DNA from: Leucobacter muris | Lineage (GTDB): Bacteria; Actinomycetota; Actinomycetes; Actinomycetales; Microbacteriaceae | Direction of reading: 5' to 3' | DNA length: 64,000 nucleotides | Assembly: GCF_004028235.1 (NCBI RefSeq) | Contig: NZ_CP035037.1 | Coordinates: 2,666,001-2,730,000 of the forward strand | The notes under the pieces: generated by a model | What the model was told of the DNA's origin: nothing | What the model saw: only the letters and a program-made list of their open reading frames with translations | The model's database searches: none | Translations under genes and position numbers: made by a program | Shown: positions 51,232 to 59,713 of the stretch, piece after piece | How positions within the stretch are numbered: position 1 is the stretch's first letter | How the letters are laid out: every line of letters begins with the position of its first letter

Positions 51232-52713
51232 CCGCTCGTGCGGCGCGAGCACGCGCTGCGCCGAGCGGGCGGGGAGGAGCGCCGAGGGCGCGCGGCATCC
51301 GACCGAGGCCGGGGCCGTGCCGTGCACCGCGCGGAAGGCCCGCGAGAATGCGGGGAGGTGCGCGTATCCGAGCTCCCGCGACACCTCGGTCGCCGTCTCC
51401 CCGAGGCCGAGGCGATTGCGGGCCCGAGTCATCCGCACCATCCGCGACCACGCGGCCGGTGTCTCGCCGCTGCGCTCGCGCACGATCCTGCGCAGGTCCC
51501 GCTCGCCGCGCCCCAGTCGGCGCCCGGCTTCCTCGATGGTGAGGTGAGGCTCGAGGGCGATGAGGCTCGCGAGCGCGGCGAGCCCCGTGTCGTCGTCGCC
51601 GACGTCGGCACGCGTCGACCCCCGCAGCACCGCGTCGAATCCTCGTGAGGGGTCGGCGCCGCCTCCGCCCGTGCCGGTGTATGCGGCGAGCATGGCGGAC
51701 ACCATGTGCCAAGAGTCGATGCCGCCCACCTGGGCGGGGGCGAGCGGCGCTCCGATCGCCCCGGTGCGCCCCGAGCGGAATCCGACGGGGAGCAGCAGCG
51801 ATCCCGGCTCGATGCCGATGTCGTTGCGCACCCCCGCGGGCAGCACGACGGCCTCTCCGGCGCGGAGGCGCAGCTCTCGGCCGCCGACCGCGATCGCGGC
51901 GGAGCCGACGGCCACCCAGACCGCGACGTGCCCGCCGTTCACGCGGGCCCAGGTACGGTGCGTGCGGCGACGCCACGCCGAGGAGACGACGAGCTCGGCC
52001 GCGGGCTCCTCGGCGTCCGGGGAGCGCCGCCACCGCCCGGGGGTCGTCCCCACGACCTCGGCGAAGCCGCGCACGAACGCCGCGCTGCTGTGGTACCCGA
52101 CACGGTGGGCCACCCATTCGATGTCGCGTCCCTCGGCGAGCAGCTCCGCTGCCGTCCAGGCCCGTGCGCGGCGCACCCACGCGCTCAGCGTGAGCCCCGT
52201 CTCGGCAGCGAAGCGGCGCTGCGCGGTGCGCACGCTCCAGCCGGTAACGGCGGCCTCGACCGCGCTCGCGAGATCGAGGTGGGGGTCGTCGGCGAGCATC
52301 TCGGCGAGGTCCTGGAGTTCGGGTGAGGCGGGAGCGGGCGGAGCGGAGAGGCCGTGGCCGGCGCGGCTCCGCGTCGCGGTCCGCACCCGCACGCCCGGCT
52401 CGGAGGGGGCCGCGTCCTCGTGCGCCGCATCCAGGTGGCCGAGCGCGCGTGAGAACTCATGGAGGAGGCCGGGGAGGTGAGCCGGATCCACTCTGACGCT
52501 CGCGGGCCTCACGGGCCCGGTCGATGCGGCGGGCACGGGGATGACGATCGCCTCCGACGAGGCGCGCACCTCGACCGTCGCTCCGGCGGGTGCCCAGAGC
52601 GCGGTCCCGCTCTGGATCAGGTGGCGGTCGCCGTCCGCAATGATCCTCGCCGAACCGCGCACGACGGCGTAGAGCAGGGGCTCCGGAAGCCGAGTGGCTC
52701 GGGGTGGTAACAC
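51229..52713 (-). CDS. AraC family regulator with two cupin-HTH modules
   Basis: 494 residues from GTG 52713, chosen because GAGGA lies 7 nt upstream; TTG 52731 is the alternative. Order: small cupin-like domain (VVRGSARIIADGDRHLIQSGTALWAPAG), AraC-type HTH (about 150-235, WSVRTAQRRFAAETGLTLSA, IEWVAHRVGYHSSAAFVRGF), a second cupin-like domain (VGSAAIAVGGRELRLRAGEA) and a second HTH (about 395-480, LTIEEAGRRLGRGERDLRRI, TEVSRELGYAHLPAFSRAFR). Most AraC proteins have one such unit of about 300 residues, so this is a fusion or internal duplication. It is divergent from the siderophore uptake genes and may regulate them. Confidence 0.85.
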   Translation of the reverse strand: MLPPRATRLPEPLLYAVVRGSARIIADGDRHLIQSGTALWAPAGATVEVRASSEAIVIPVPAASTGPVRPASVRVDPAHLPGLLHEFSRALGHLDAAHEDAAPSEPGVRVRTATRSRAGHGLSAPPAPASPELQDLAEMLADDPHLDLASAVEAAVTGWSVRTAQRRFAAETGLTLSAWVRRARAWTAAELLAEGRDIEWVAHRVGYHSSAAFVRGFAEVVGTTPGRWRRSPDAEEPAAELVVSSAWRRRTHRTWARVNGGHVAVWVAVGSAAIAVGGRELRLRAGEAVVLPAGVRNDIGIEPGSLLLPVGFRSGRTGAIGAPLAPAQVGGIDSWHMVSAMLAAYTGTGGGGADPSRGFDAVLRGSTRADVGDDDTGLAALASLIALEPHLTIEEAGRRLGRGERDLRRIVRERSGETPAAWSRMVRMTRARNRLGLGETATEVSRELGYAHLPAFSRAFRAVHGTAPASVGCRAPSALLPARSAQRVLAPHER

Positions 52714-52743
52714 GGTGTCGTCCTCAATCAACAGACGTTAGCA

Positions 52744-52758
52744 AGGGTTGGCTAACTT
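52744..52758. promoter_or_regulatory. possible DtxR/IdeR-type iron box
   Basis: AGGGTTGGCTAACTT matches 12 of 15 positions of the core AGGTTAGGCTAACCT used by actinobacterial DtxR/IdeR repressors. A wider GTTAGC...GCTAAC repeat (52737-52756) surrounds it. It lies between the AraC gene and the siderophore operon, close to a TTAGCA (52738) and TAGTAC (52761) pair 17 nt apart. Repression by iron is the expected role. Confidence 0.5.
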
Positions 52759-52818
52759 GATAGTACCGCGCGGTGATCCGACCGCGCCCAGAACCCCACA
52801 CCGCCCGGAGGTCCCCGC

Positions 52819-53820
52819 ATGGCGAGACACCTGTCTGCCCTCATCGTCGCCGCTGCCGTCGCAGCCCTGCTCACCGGATGCAGCGCACCCGGTGCGGCCA
52901 CCCCCGCATCCGACACCGCCACGGGCTCGGCCGACGCCGCGGGCTGGCCCCGCTCCGTCGAGCACGAGCTCGGCACCACCGAGATCCCCGAGAAGCCGCT
53001 GCGCATCGTCTCCACCTCGCCCTCGATCACCGGAAGCCTGCTGGCGATCGACGCCCCGCTCATCGCATCCGGGGCGGCGACCGTGACCCCGCTCACCGAC
53101 GACCAGGGCTTCTTCACCCAGTGGGCGGAGACCGCCGAGGAGCGCGGCGTCGAGGTCGCCTACAAGAACCTCACCCTCGACGTCGACGCCGTCGACGCGT
53201 TCGAGCCCGACCTCATCATCGGCTCGTCGAACGGCGGCGACGCCACGGGCGACGCCTACGAGCAGCTCTCGGAGATCGCACCCACCGTGATGCTCGACTA
53301 CAGCAGCATCACCTGGCAGGAGCTCACCACCGAGCTCGGCGAGATCACGGGCATGGAAGCGGAGGCCGCCGAGCGCATCGCCGAGTACGACGACTGGGTC
53401 GCCGAGCAGGCGAAGCAGATCTCGCTGCCGGAGCAGCCCGTCACCGCCCTCGTCTACATGGGGGCCGACGGCTCGTGGGCCTTCACCGCCGACAGCCCCC
53501 AGGCCGAGCTCCTCACATCGCTCGGGTTCACCTACGAGCCGGTCGCGGCCGAGTACCGCGCCGACGACCAGAGCGGTCGAGGCGTCGACGTGCTCACCAG
53601 CGAGAACTCCGCGGCGGGCCTCGCCGGGGCCGAGACCATTCTCACGGTCGCCATGGGCGGCGGCGACCCGGTCGCCGACTTCACCGGGGATCCCCTGCTC
53701 GCCAATCAGCCCGCCGTCGCGAACGACCGCGTCTTCTCCCTCGGCACCCAGTCGTTCCGCCTCGACTACTACAGCGCCAAGCTGACCGTCGAGCTGCTCG
53801 TCGACACCTTCGCGGGCTGA
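52819..53820 (+). CDS. iron-siderophore ABC transporter substrate-binding lipoprotein
   Basis: 333 residues from ATG 52819. Signal peptide with lipobox LLTGCSAPG, then a disordered Thr/Ala linker. FepB/FecB-like fold: PRSVEHELGTTEIPEKPLRI, VSTSPSITGSLLAIDAPLIA, FEPDLIIGSSNGGDATGDAY, LDYSSITWQELTTELGEITG, and NDRVFSLGTQSFRLDYYSAK at the end. Captures ferric siderophores outside the membrane. First gene of a five-gene operon. Confidence 0.9.
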   Translation: MARHLSALIVAAAVAALLTGCSAPGAATPASDTATGSADAAGWPRSVEHELGTTEIPEKPLRIVSTSPSITGSLLAIDAPLIASGAATVTPLTDDQGFFTQWAETAEERGVEVAYKNLTLDVDAVDAFEPDLIIGSSNGGDATGDAYEQLSEIAPTVMLDYSSITWQELTTELGEITGMEAEAAERIAEYDDWVAEQAKQISLPEQPVTALVYMGADGSWAFTADSPQAELLTSLGFTYEPVAAEYRADDQSGRGVDVLTSENSAAGLAGAETILTVAMGGGDPVADFTGDPLLANQPAVANDRVFSLGTQSFRLDYYSAKLTVELLVDTFAG

Positions 53821-53824
53821 GCCG

Positions 53825-54877
53825 ATGACCCTGACGGTTCGAGCCGAGAGCGGGGCGGCGCGCGAGCGCCGCCCCGCTCCGGTCCGCCGCACCGCGGCGC
53901 TGATCGCCGTCGCGGGGATCGCGCTCGCGGTCTCGGCGGTGCTCGGCCTGGGACTCGGCTCGAACCGGATCGATCCCGCGACGGTGGTCGCGGCGCTGAC
54001 GGCGTACGACCCCTCCGACGACGCCCACCTCGTCGTCGTGCAGTCGAGACTGCCCCGAGTCGTGCTCGGGATCATCGTCGGCGCGGCCCTCGGCCTCGCC
54101 GGCGCGCTCATGCAGTCGGTCACCCGCAACCCGCTGGCCGACCCCGGGATCCTCGGCGTCAACGCGGGAGCGTCACTGCTCGTGACCATCGCCATCGCCT
54201 ATCTCGGTGTGACGGGCATCGGCGGGTACATCTGGTTCGCGTTCCTCGGAGCGGCCGCCGCCGCGGTGGTGGTCTACCTCCTCGGATCGGCTCGGCGCAG
54301 CGCAGCGACCCCCGTGCGGATCGCACTCGCGGGCACCGCCGTGAGCATCGTGCTCGGCGCCGTCACCCAGATGATCCTGATCAGCAACGAGACCTCCTTC
54401 AACACCTACCGGTACTGGGTGGTCGGCTCGCTCCAGGGGCGCGGGGCCGAGGTCATCCTCACCGTGCTGCCCTTCATCGCGGTCGGCATCCTCGCCGCAC
54501 TGGTGCTGATCGGCCCGCTCAACGCCATCAGCCTGGGCGACGAGACGGCCGCGGCGCTCGGCACGCGAGTCGCCGCCGGTCGCGCGGGAACCGCCCTCGC
54601 GGTCGTGCTGCTCGCCGGATCGGCCACGGCGGCGGCGGGGCCCATCGGCTTCATCAGCCTCGGCGCGGCGCACATCTCGCGCCACTTCACCGGCAACGAG
54701 CACCGCCGCCTCATCCCCGCGGCGACCCTCGTCGGCGCCGCGCTGCTCGTGGCCGCCGATACGGCGGGCCGCGCCATCGTCGCGCCGTCCGAGCTGCAGA
54801 CGGGCATCGCGGCCGCCCTCTTCGGCGGCCCGCTCTTCATCGCACTCGTGCGTTCGCGACGGGTGGCGTCGCTGTGA
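53825..54877 (+). CDS. FecCD-type iron-siderophore permease
   Basis: 350 residues from ATG 53825, 4 nt after the receptor gene. About nine helices with the FecCD signatures SRLPRVVLGIIVGAALGLAG, MQSVTRNPLADPGILGVNAG, YWVVGSLQGRGAEVILTVLP, GDETAAALGTRVAAGRAGTA and GPIGFISLGAAHISRHFTGN. Pairs with the next gene to form the membrane channel. Confidence 0.93.
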   Translation: MTLTVRAESGAARERRPAPVRRTAALIAVAGIALAVSAVLGLGLGSNRIDPATVVAALTAYDPSDDAHLVVVQSRLPRVVLGIIVGAALGLAGALMQSVTRNPLADPGILGVNAGASLLVTIAIAYLGVTGIGGYIWFAFLGAAAAAVVVYLLGSARRSAATPVRIALAGTAVSIVLGAVTQMILISNETSFNTYRYWVVGSLQGRGAEVILTVLPFIAVGILAALVLIGPLNAISLGDETAAALGTRVAAGRAGTALAVVLLAGSATAAAGPIGFISLGAAHISRHFTGNEHRRLIPAATLVGAALLVAADTAGRAIVAPSELQTGIAAALFGGPLFIALVRSRRVASL

Positions 54878-55917
54878 GCGCGGCTGCGCTCTCCGTTCCG
54901 AGCGGTCGGGTGCTGCGCGTCGGCCCGCTGTCGCTGCGCGTGCGGCCCCGGGTGCTGCTCGTCGGCGCGCTCCTGCTCCTCGTGCTGCTCGCGATCGTCA
55001 CCGCGTCGCTGCTGATCGGATCGCAACGGCTCGGCTTCTCCGATCTGGCGGCGGTCGTCACGGGTGAGGCGCGGCCGTCGCTCACCCGCTCGGTGCTGGG
55101 GCGACGGCTGCCGCGCGCGCTCACCGCCGCGCTCGTCGGCGCGCTCCTCGGAATGAGCGGGGCCGCCTTCCAGTCGCTCTCCCGCAATCCGCTCGGCTCC
55201 CCCGACATCATCGGATTCACCTCGGGGGCCGCGACAGCTGCGGTGTTCCAGATCGTGGTGCTCAGCGGCGGCATGATCGCCACGGCGATCGCGGCGGTGC
55301 TGGGCGGCATCGTCACGGCGCTGATCGTCTACCTCCTCGCCCGCCGGGACGGGATCACGGGCGGGCTGCGCCTCGTGCTCGTCGGCATCGGGGTGGGTGC
55401 GGTCGTCAGCGCGATATCGGCGCTGCTCATCGCGCGCGCCGACATCGACGACGCCCTGCTCGCGCAGCTCTGGAGCTCCGGCTCGCTCACGGGCCGCGGC
55501 TGGCCGCACGTCTGGGCGACCCTCGCGGCGCTCGCGGTGGTCGGACCGGTGCTGCTACGGCTCGGCCGCGATCTCGCGCTCATCGAGATGGGCGACGACA
55601 GCGCGCACGGCGTGGGCGTGCAGGTCGAGCGCACCCGGTTCGTCGCCGTGATCGTCGCGGTCGCCGCCGCAGCGGCCGCGACCGCTGCGACGGGCCCCAT
55701 CGCCTTCATCGCCTTCGCCGCCGGGCAGATCGCCCGACGCCTCGCCCCGGTGCCGGGCGTGCTGCTCGGGCTCTCCGCCCTCATCGGCGCCGCGCTGCTC
55801 GCGGGCGCCGACCTCCTCTCGCAGAACCTCGATGTCGGGCTGCGCACACCCGTGGGGCTCGTCACGAGCGTGCTCGGCGGCCTCTACCTGCTGTGGCTGC
55901 TGGCCCGCCGCATCTGA
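54874..55917 (+). CDS. FecCD-type iron-siderophore permease
   Basis: 347 residues from GTG 54874, overlapping the previous stop as GTGA. Signatures LTRSVLGRRLPRALTAALVG, AAFQSLSRNPLGSPDIIGFT, LWSSGSLTGRGWPHVWATLA, MGDDSAHGVGVQVERTRFVA and GPIAFIAFAAGQIARRLAPV. Second half of the heterodimeric channel. Together with the receptor and ATPase it forms a FepDGC-like importer. Confidence 0.93.
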   Translation: MSAAALSVPSGRVLRVGPLSLRVRPRVLLVGALLLLVLLAIVTASLLIGSQRLGFSDLAAVVTGEARPSLTRSVLGRRLPRALTAALVGALLGMSGAAFQSLSRNPLGSPDIIGFTSGAATAAVFQIVVLSGGMIATAIAAVLGGIVTALIVYLLARRDGITGGLRLVLVGIGVGAVVSAISALLIARADIDDALLAQLWSSGSLTGRGWPHVWATLAALAVVGPVLLRLGRDLALIEMGDDSAHGVGVQVERTRFVAVIVAVAAAAAATAATGPIAFIAFAAGQIARRLAPVPGVLLGLSALIGAALLAGADLLSQNLDVGLRTPVGLVTSVLGGLYLLWLLARRI

Positions 55918-55927
55918 ACGGATCCTC

Positions 55928-56863
55928 ATGGCTGAACACCCTCTCACCGCACCCCCTCCGATCGCGGAGGCGAACGTCCCATCCGACCTCGGCCGCGCGC
56001 CCGCGGCGGTCGGCGCGCCGCCCGCTCCGACCACGGCCACCGTGGCACCCGCGGCCCTCTCGGCACGGGGTCTCACGGTCGGCTACGGCGGTCACGAGGT
56101 CGTCTCCCGGCTGGATCTCGCAGTGCCGACCGGGGGCTTCACGGTGATCATCGGGCCGAACGGCTGCGGCAAGTCGACGCTGCTGAGATCGCTCTCGCGC
56201 ATGATCCGCCCGAGTCGAGGATCGGTGCTGCTCGACGGGCGGGATCTCGCCGCTCTGCGCGCCAAGCAGATCGCGCGACGCGTCGGCACGCTCGCGCAGG
56301 CGCCGACCACGCCGGCCGCGATCACGGTGGCCGACCTCGTCGCGCGCGGCAGGAACCCTCATCAGACGCTGCTGCGGCAGTGGAGCCGGGATGACGAGCG
56401 CGCCGTCGCGGCCGCGCTCGACGAGGTGGGCATGACCGCTCACGCCGACCGCCTCGTCGAGGAGTTGAGCGGGGGGCAGCGGCAGCGGGCCTGGATCGCG
56501 ATGGCGCTCGCGCAGGAGACCCCGATCCTGCTGCTCGACGAGCCCACCACCTACCTCGACGTGGCCCATCAGATCGACGTGCTGGATCTGTGCTCCCGCC
56601 TGCACGAGCAGGGTCGCACGCTGGTGGCGGTGCTGCACGACCTGAACCTCGCAGGCAGATACGCATCGCACGTCGTGGCGATGCGCGACGGAGCGATCGT
56701 CGCCCAGGGCGCGCCCGACGAGGTCATCACGGTCGAGCTCCTGCGCACCGTCTTCGATCTCGGCGCGCGGATCATCCCCGACCCCGAGACCGGGCGGCCG
56801 CTCATCATCCCGCGCGACCGGCGCGCGGCTCGACCGACCCCGACAGATCAGGAGAACCCATGA
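55928..56863 (+). CDS. iron-siderophore ABC transporter ATP-binding protein
   Basis: 311 residues from ATG 55928. A 45-residue Pro/Ala-rich N-terminal extension precedes the ATPase. Walker A GPNGCGKSTLLRSLSRMIRP, signature LSGGQRQRAWIAMALAQETP, Walker B ILLLDEPTTYLDVAHQIDVL and switch AVLHDLNLAGRYA. FepC/FhuC type. Its stop overlaps the next start as ATGA. Confidence 0.95.
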   Translation: MAEHPLTAPPPIAEANVPSDLGRAPAAVGAPPAPTTATVAPAALSARGLTVGYGGHEVVSRLDLAVPTGGFTVIIGPNGCGKSTLLRSLSRMIRPSRGSVLLDGRDLAALRAKQIARRVGTLAQAPTTPAAITVADLVARGRNPHQTLLRQWSRDDERAVAAALDEVGMTAHADRLVEELSGGQRQRAWIAMALAQETPILLLDEPTTYLDVAHQIDVLDLCSRLHEQGRTLVAVLHDLNLAGRYASHVVAMRDGAIVAQGAPDEVITVELLRTVFDLGARIIPDPETGRPLIIPRDRRAARPTPTDQENP

Positions 56864-57690
56864 CTTCCCAGACCCCGCTGCACCGCTCCGCCGCGATCCA
56901 GTCCGACGACCACAACCGCGGCCTCGTGCTGGGCACCGCCACGGTGCACGAGCTGCACGACATCTCCGCGCACCTCGTCCGGGTCGTGCTCCGCATCCCC
57001 GACCTCGCCGCCGAGCCGCTCTGGGAGCGACCGAACACGGCGCTGCGGTTCTACCTCGAGGACCGTTTCGAGGCGGCCTCCCGGGTGTACACCGTGCGCT
57101 CGGCGGACCCCGCGGCGGGCACCGTGGAGGTCGACGTGGTGCGGCACGGCGCCGCGAGCCCGATGATGCGCTGGCTCGAGGCGCTGCAGATCGGGGACGC
57201 CGTGCAGTTCGGCGGCCCGCGCCCCCACTTCACGATCCCCGACGTCGATGGGCGCGAAGCCCTGATCTTCGCGGACGCGACCTCGCTTCCCGCGCTGTAC
57301 GCGATCCTGCAGCAGGCGGATGAGTCGCTGACGGGTCGGGGCTGGATCGCGACCGACGACGAGACGGCGTTCGCGGAACTGCCGCAGCTGCCCGGCCTGC
57401 CCCTCTCCCGGATCCGGCCCGGCGTCGGATTCGGCTCCCAGCTCGCCACCGTCGCGGATCCGTCTGCCGCGGTGGTCTGGGGTGCGGGAGAGCGCGACGA
57501 GATGCGCGAGGTGCGGCGGTTCTTCCGCACCGGGGCGGGCCTCGCGAAGGAGGACGTCGCGGTGTTCGGCTACTGGAAGCGTGGCACGACCAATACGCAG
57601 ATCGACGCCGAGCGGCTCGCCGCGTACGAGAAGGTCCTCGCGTCCGGAGGCACGGTCACCGAGCTCGACGATCTCGCGCTCCCGATCTGA
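56860..57690 (+). CDS. siderophore-interacting protein (NAD(P)H ferric-siderophore reductase)
   Basis: 276 residues. SIP family: FAD-binding RFYLEDRFEAASRVYTVRSA, DVVRHGAASPMMRWLEALQI, DAVQFGGPRPHF, LIFADATSLPALYAILQQAD, and the C-terminal WGAGERDEMREVRRFFRTG, KEDVAVFGYWKRGTTN. Reduces iron(III)-siderophores inside the cell to release iron(II). Fifth gene of the operon, coupled to the ATPase gene. Pathway: capture, import, reductive release. Confidence 0.92.
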   Translation: MTSQTPLHRSAAIQSDDHNRGLVLGTATVHELHDISAHLVRVVLRIPDLAAEPLWERPNTALRFYLEDRFEAASRVYTVRSADPAAGTVEVDVVRHGAASPMMRWLEALQIGDAVQFGGPRPHFTIPDVDGREALIFADATSLPALYAILQQADESLTGRGWIATDDETAFAELPQLPGLPLSRIRPGVGFGSQLATVADPSAAVVWGAGERDEMREVRRFFRTGAGLAKEDVAVFGYWKRGTTNTQIDAERLAAYEKVLASGGTVTELDDLALPI

Positions 57691-57721
57691 CGACGGGGTC
57701 GGCGCCGCCTGTGGCCTCGGG

Positions 57722-59422
57722 TCAGCCGAGCACCCGCTGCACGAGCTGCTGCGCCGCCCGCTGCACCTCGGCGAGGTGCTCGGGGCCGCGGAACGACTCG
57801 GCGTAGATCTTCATGACGTCCTCGGTGCCCGAGGGGCGCGCCGCGAACCAGGCGTGCTCGGTCTGCACTTTGAGGCCGCCGATGGGGGCGTCGTTGCCCG
57901 AGGCGCGGGTGAGGATCGCCGTGATCGGGTCGCCCGCCAGTTCGGTGTCGGTCACGTCGTCGGGCGAGAGCCCGCCGAGGCGGCCCTTCTGCTCGGGCGT
58001 CGCGGCCGCGTCGACGCGGGCGTAGGCGGGATCGCCGAAGCGCTCGGTCAGCTCGCGGTAGCGCTCGGACGGCGACTGGCCGGTGACCGCGCGGATCTCG
58101 GCGGCGAGCAGGGCGAGCAGGATGCCGTCCTTGTCGGTGCTCCACGCGCTGCCGTCGAAGCGCTGGAACGAGGCGCCGGCGCTCTCCTCCCCGCCGAACA
58201 CCACCTCGCCCGACGACAGGCCGGGCACGAACCACTTGAACCCCACGGGCACCTCGAGCAGCTCGCGCCCGTGCGAGGCCACGACGCGGTCGATGAGCGC
58301 CGACGAGACGAGGGTCTTGCCGATCCTGGCCGACGCCGCCCAGCCGGGCCGGCGCGTCAGCAGGTAGTCGATGGCGACGGCCAGGTAGTGGTTGGGGTTC
58401 ATGAGCCCGCCGTCGCGGGTGACGATGCCGTGCCGGTCGGCGTCGGCGTCGTTGCCCGTGACGAGGTCGTAGAGCGGCTGGTAGTCGGCCACCGTCGACA
58501 TGACGTGGCGCGAGGAGGGATCCATGCGGATCTTGCCGTCCCAGTCGAGGTGCATGAAGCCCCACTGCGGGTCGACGCCCGGGCCGAGCACGGTCAGGTC
58601 GAGGTCGAAGCGATCCCGGATCGCGGCCCAGTAGGCCACGCTCGCGCCGCCGAGCGGGTGCGCGGCCATGCGCACGCCGGCCTCGCGGATCGCGTCGACG
58701 TCGATGACCTCGCCGAGCGCCTCGACGTACTCGCCCAGGAAGTCGTAGCGCCCCACCGGCTCTCCGCCGAGGCCGTCCTCGGAGGCCCGCGGGATCGCAT
58801 CGACGCCGCGCCGCCCGCCGCTCCGCTCAGCCGGGCCGTCGGCGGCAGGGGCCGGCCCGCCCGCGAGCAGTTCGTTGGCGCGGGCGGCGATCCAGTTCGT
58901 CGCGTCGGTGTCGGCGGGCCCGCCGTGCGGCGGGTTGTACTTGAAGCCCCCGTCGGCCGGCGGGTTGTGGCTCGGGGTGACGACGATGCCGTCGGCGCGG
59001 CCGGGGTCGTCGGCCGTGCGGCCGCGGTTGTGGGTGAGGATCGCGTGGCTCACCGCGGGCGTCGGCACGAAGACCTCGTCGCCCGTTCCCGCCTTCGCGA
59101 GCACCTTCACGCCCGCGGCGGACAGGACCTCCCGGGCCGTGTGCTCGGCCGGGGACGACAGGGGATGCGTGTCGGAGCCGATGAAGAGCGGGCCCTCGAT
59201 GCCCTGCGCCGCGCGATACTCGGCGATGGCCGCGCTGATCGCGACGATGTGCGCCTCGTTGAAGGAGCCCCGCAGCGACGAGCCCCGGTGGCCCGAGGTG
59301 CCGAACACGACCCGCTGGGACTCGTCGGTGGGATCCGGAACCACGTCGGTGTACGCGGCCAGCAGCGCCTCGACGTCGATGAGGTCGTCCTGCTGCGCGG
59401 GCTGCCCTGCTCTCTCATGCAT
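57722..59422 (-). CDS. pgm: phosphoglucomutase, alpha-D-glucose specific
   Basis: 566 residues from ATG 59422 ([20 protein letters not shown]). Interconverts glucose-1-phosphate and glucose-6-phosphate. [20 protein letters not shown], the active-site Ser loop [20 protein letters not shown], metal site [14 protein letters not shown], sugar site [10 protein letters not shown] and phosphate-binding [17 protein letters not shown]. An Ala/Gly/Pro insertion near residue 190-215 ([14 protein letters not shown]) is unusual. Long upstream in-frame extensions are open only because of the C-rich island. Confidence 0.94.
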   Translation of the reverse strand: MHERAGQPAQQDDLIDVEALLAAYTDVVPDPTDESQRVVFGTSGHRGSSLRGSFNEAHIVAISAAIAEYRAAQGIEGPLFIGSDTHPLSSPAEHTAREVLSAAGVKVLAKAGTGDEVFVPTPAVSHAILTHNRGRTADDPGRADGIVVTPSHNPPADGGFKYNPPHGGPADTDATNWIAARANELLAGGPAPAADGPAERSGGRRGVDAIPRASEDGLGGEPVGRYDFLGEYVEALGEVIDVDAIREAGVRMAAHPLGGASVAYWAAIRDRFDLDLTVLGPGVDPQWGFMHLDWDGKIRMDPSSRHVMSTVADYQPLYDLVTGNDADADRHGIVTRDGGLMNPNHYLAVAIDYLLTRRPGWAASARIGKTLVSSALIDRVVASHGRELLEVPVGFKWFVPGLSSGEVVFGGEESAGASFQRFDGSAWSTDKDGILLALLAAEIRAVTGQSPSERYRELTERFGDPAYARVDAAATPEQKGRLGGLSPDDVTDTELAGDPITAILTRASGNDAPIGGLKVQTEHAWFAARPSGTEDVMKIYAESFRGPEHLAEVQRAAQQLVQRVLG

Positions 59423-59459
59423 GTCTCCAGTGTGCCAGCCCCCGCGGCGGCCCGCACGT

Positions 59460-59705
59460 GGCGTCTTCACCACCTCACCCCACGCCGCATTCCCCGCCCC
59501 GCCTCGCGCCGCATCCCGCCCGCCCCACCTCGCGCCGTATCCCGCCGGCCCCGGGTCCGCCCCATCCGCTTTCCTCCTCCGAGCCCGCCCCCTTCCCTTC
59601 ACCGAACCCCGCCCCGCCCTTCCCCGAACCTCCGCCCCGGCTTCTCCCAACCCGCCCCTTCCCTTCCCCTCTTCCCCGAACCCCACCCCCGACTTCTCCA
59701 AAGCC
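59460..59705. other. C/T-rich intergenic tract, left arm of island 2
   Basis: About 245 nt dominated by C with T, carrying repeats such as CCCCGCC and CGCCCC with few A or G. No gene is seen. It lies upstream of pgm, so the minus strand leader is purine-biased, as at 34396-34674. Confidence 0.65.
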
Positions 59706-59713
59706 ACCTCCAA

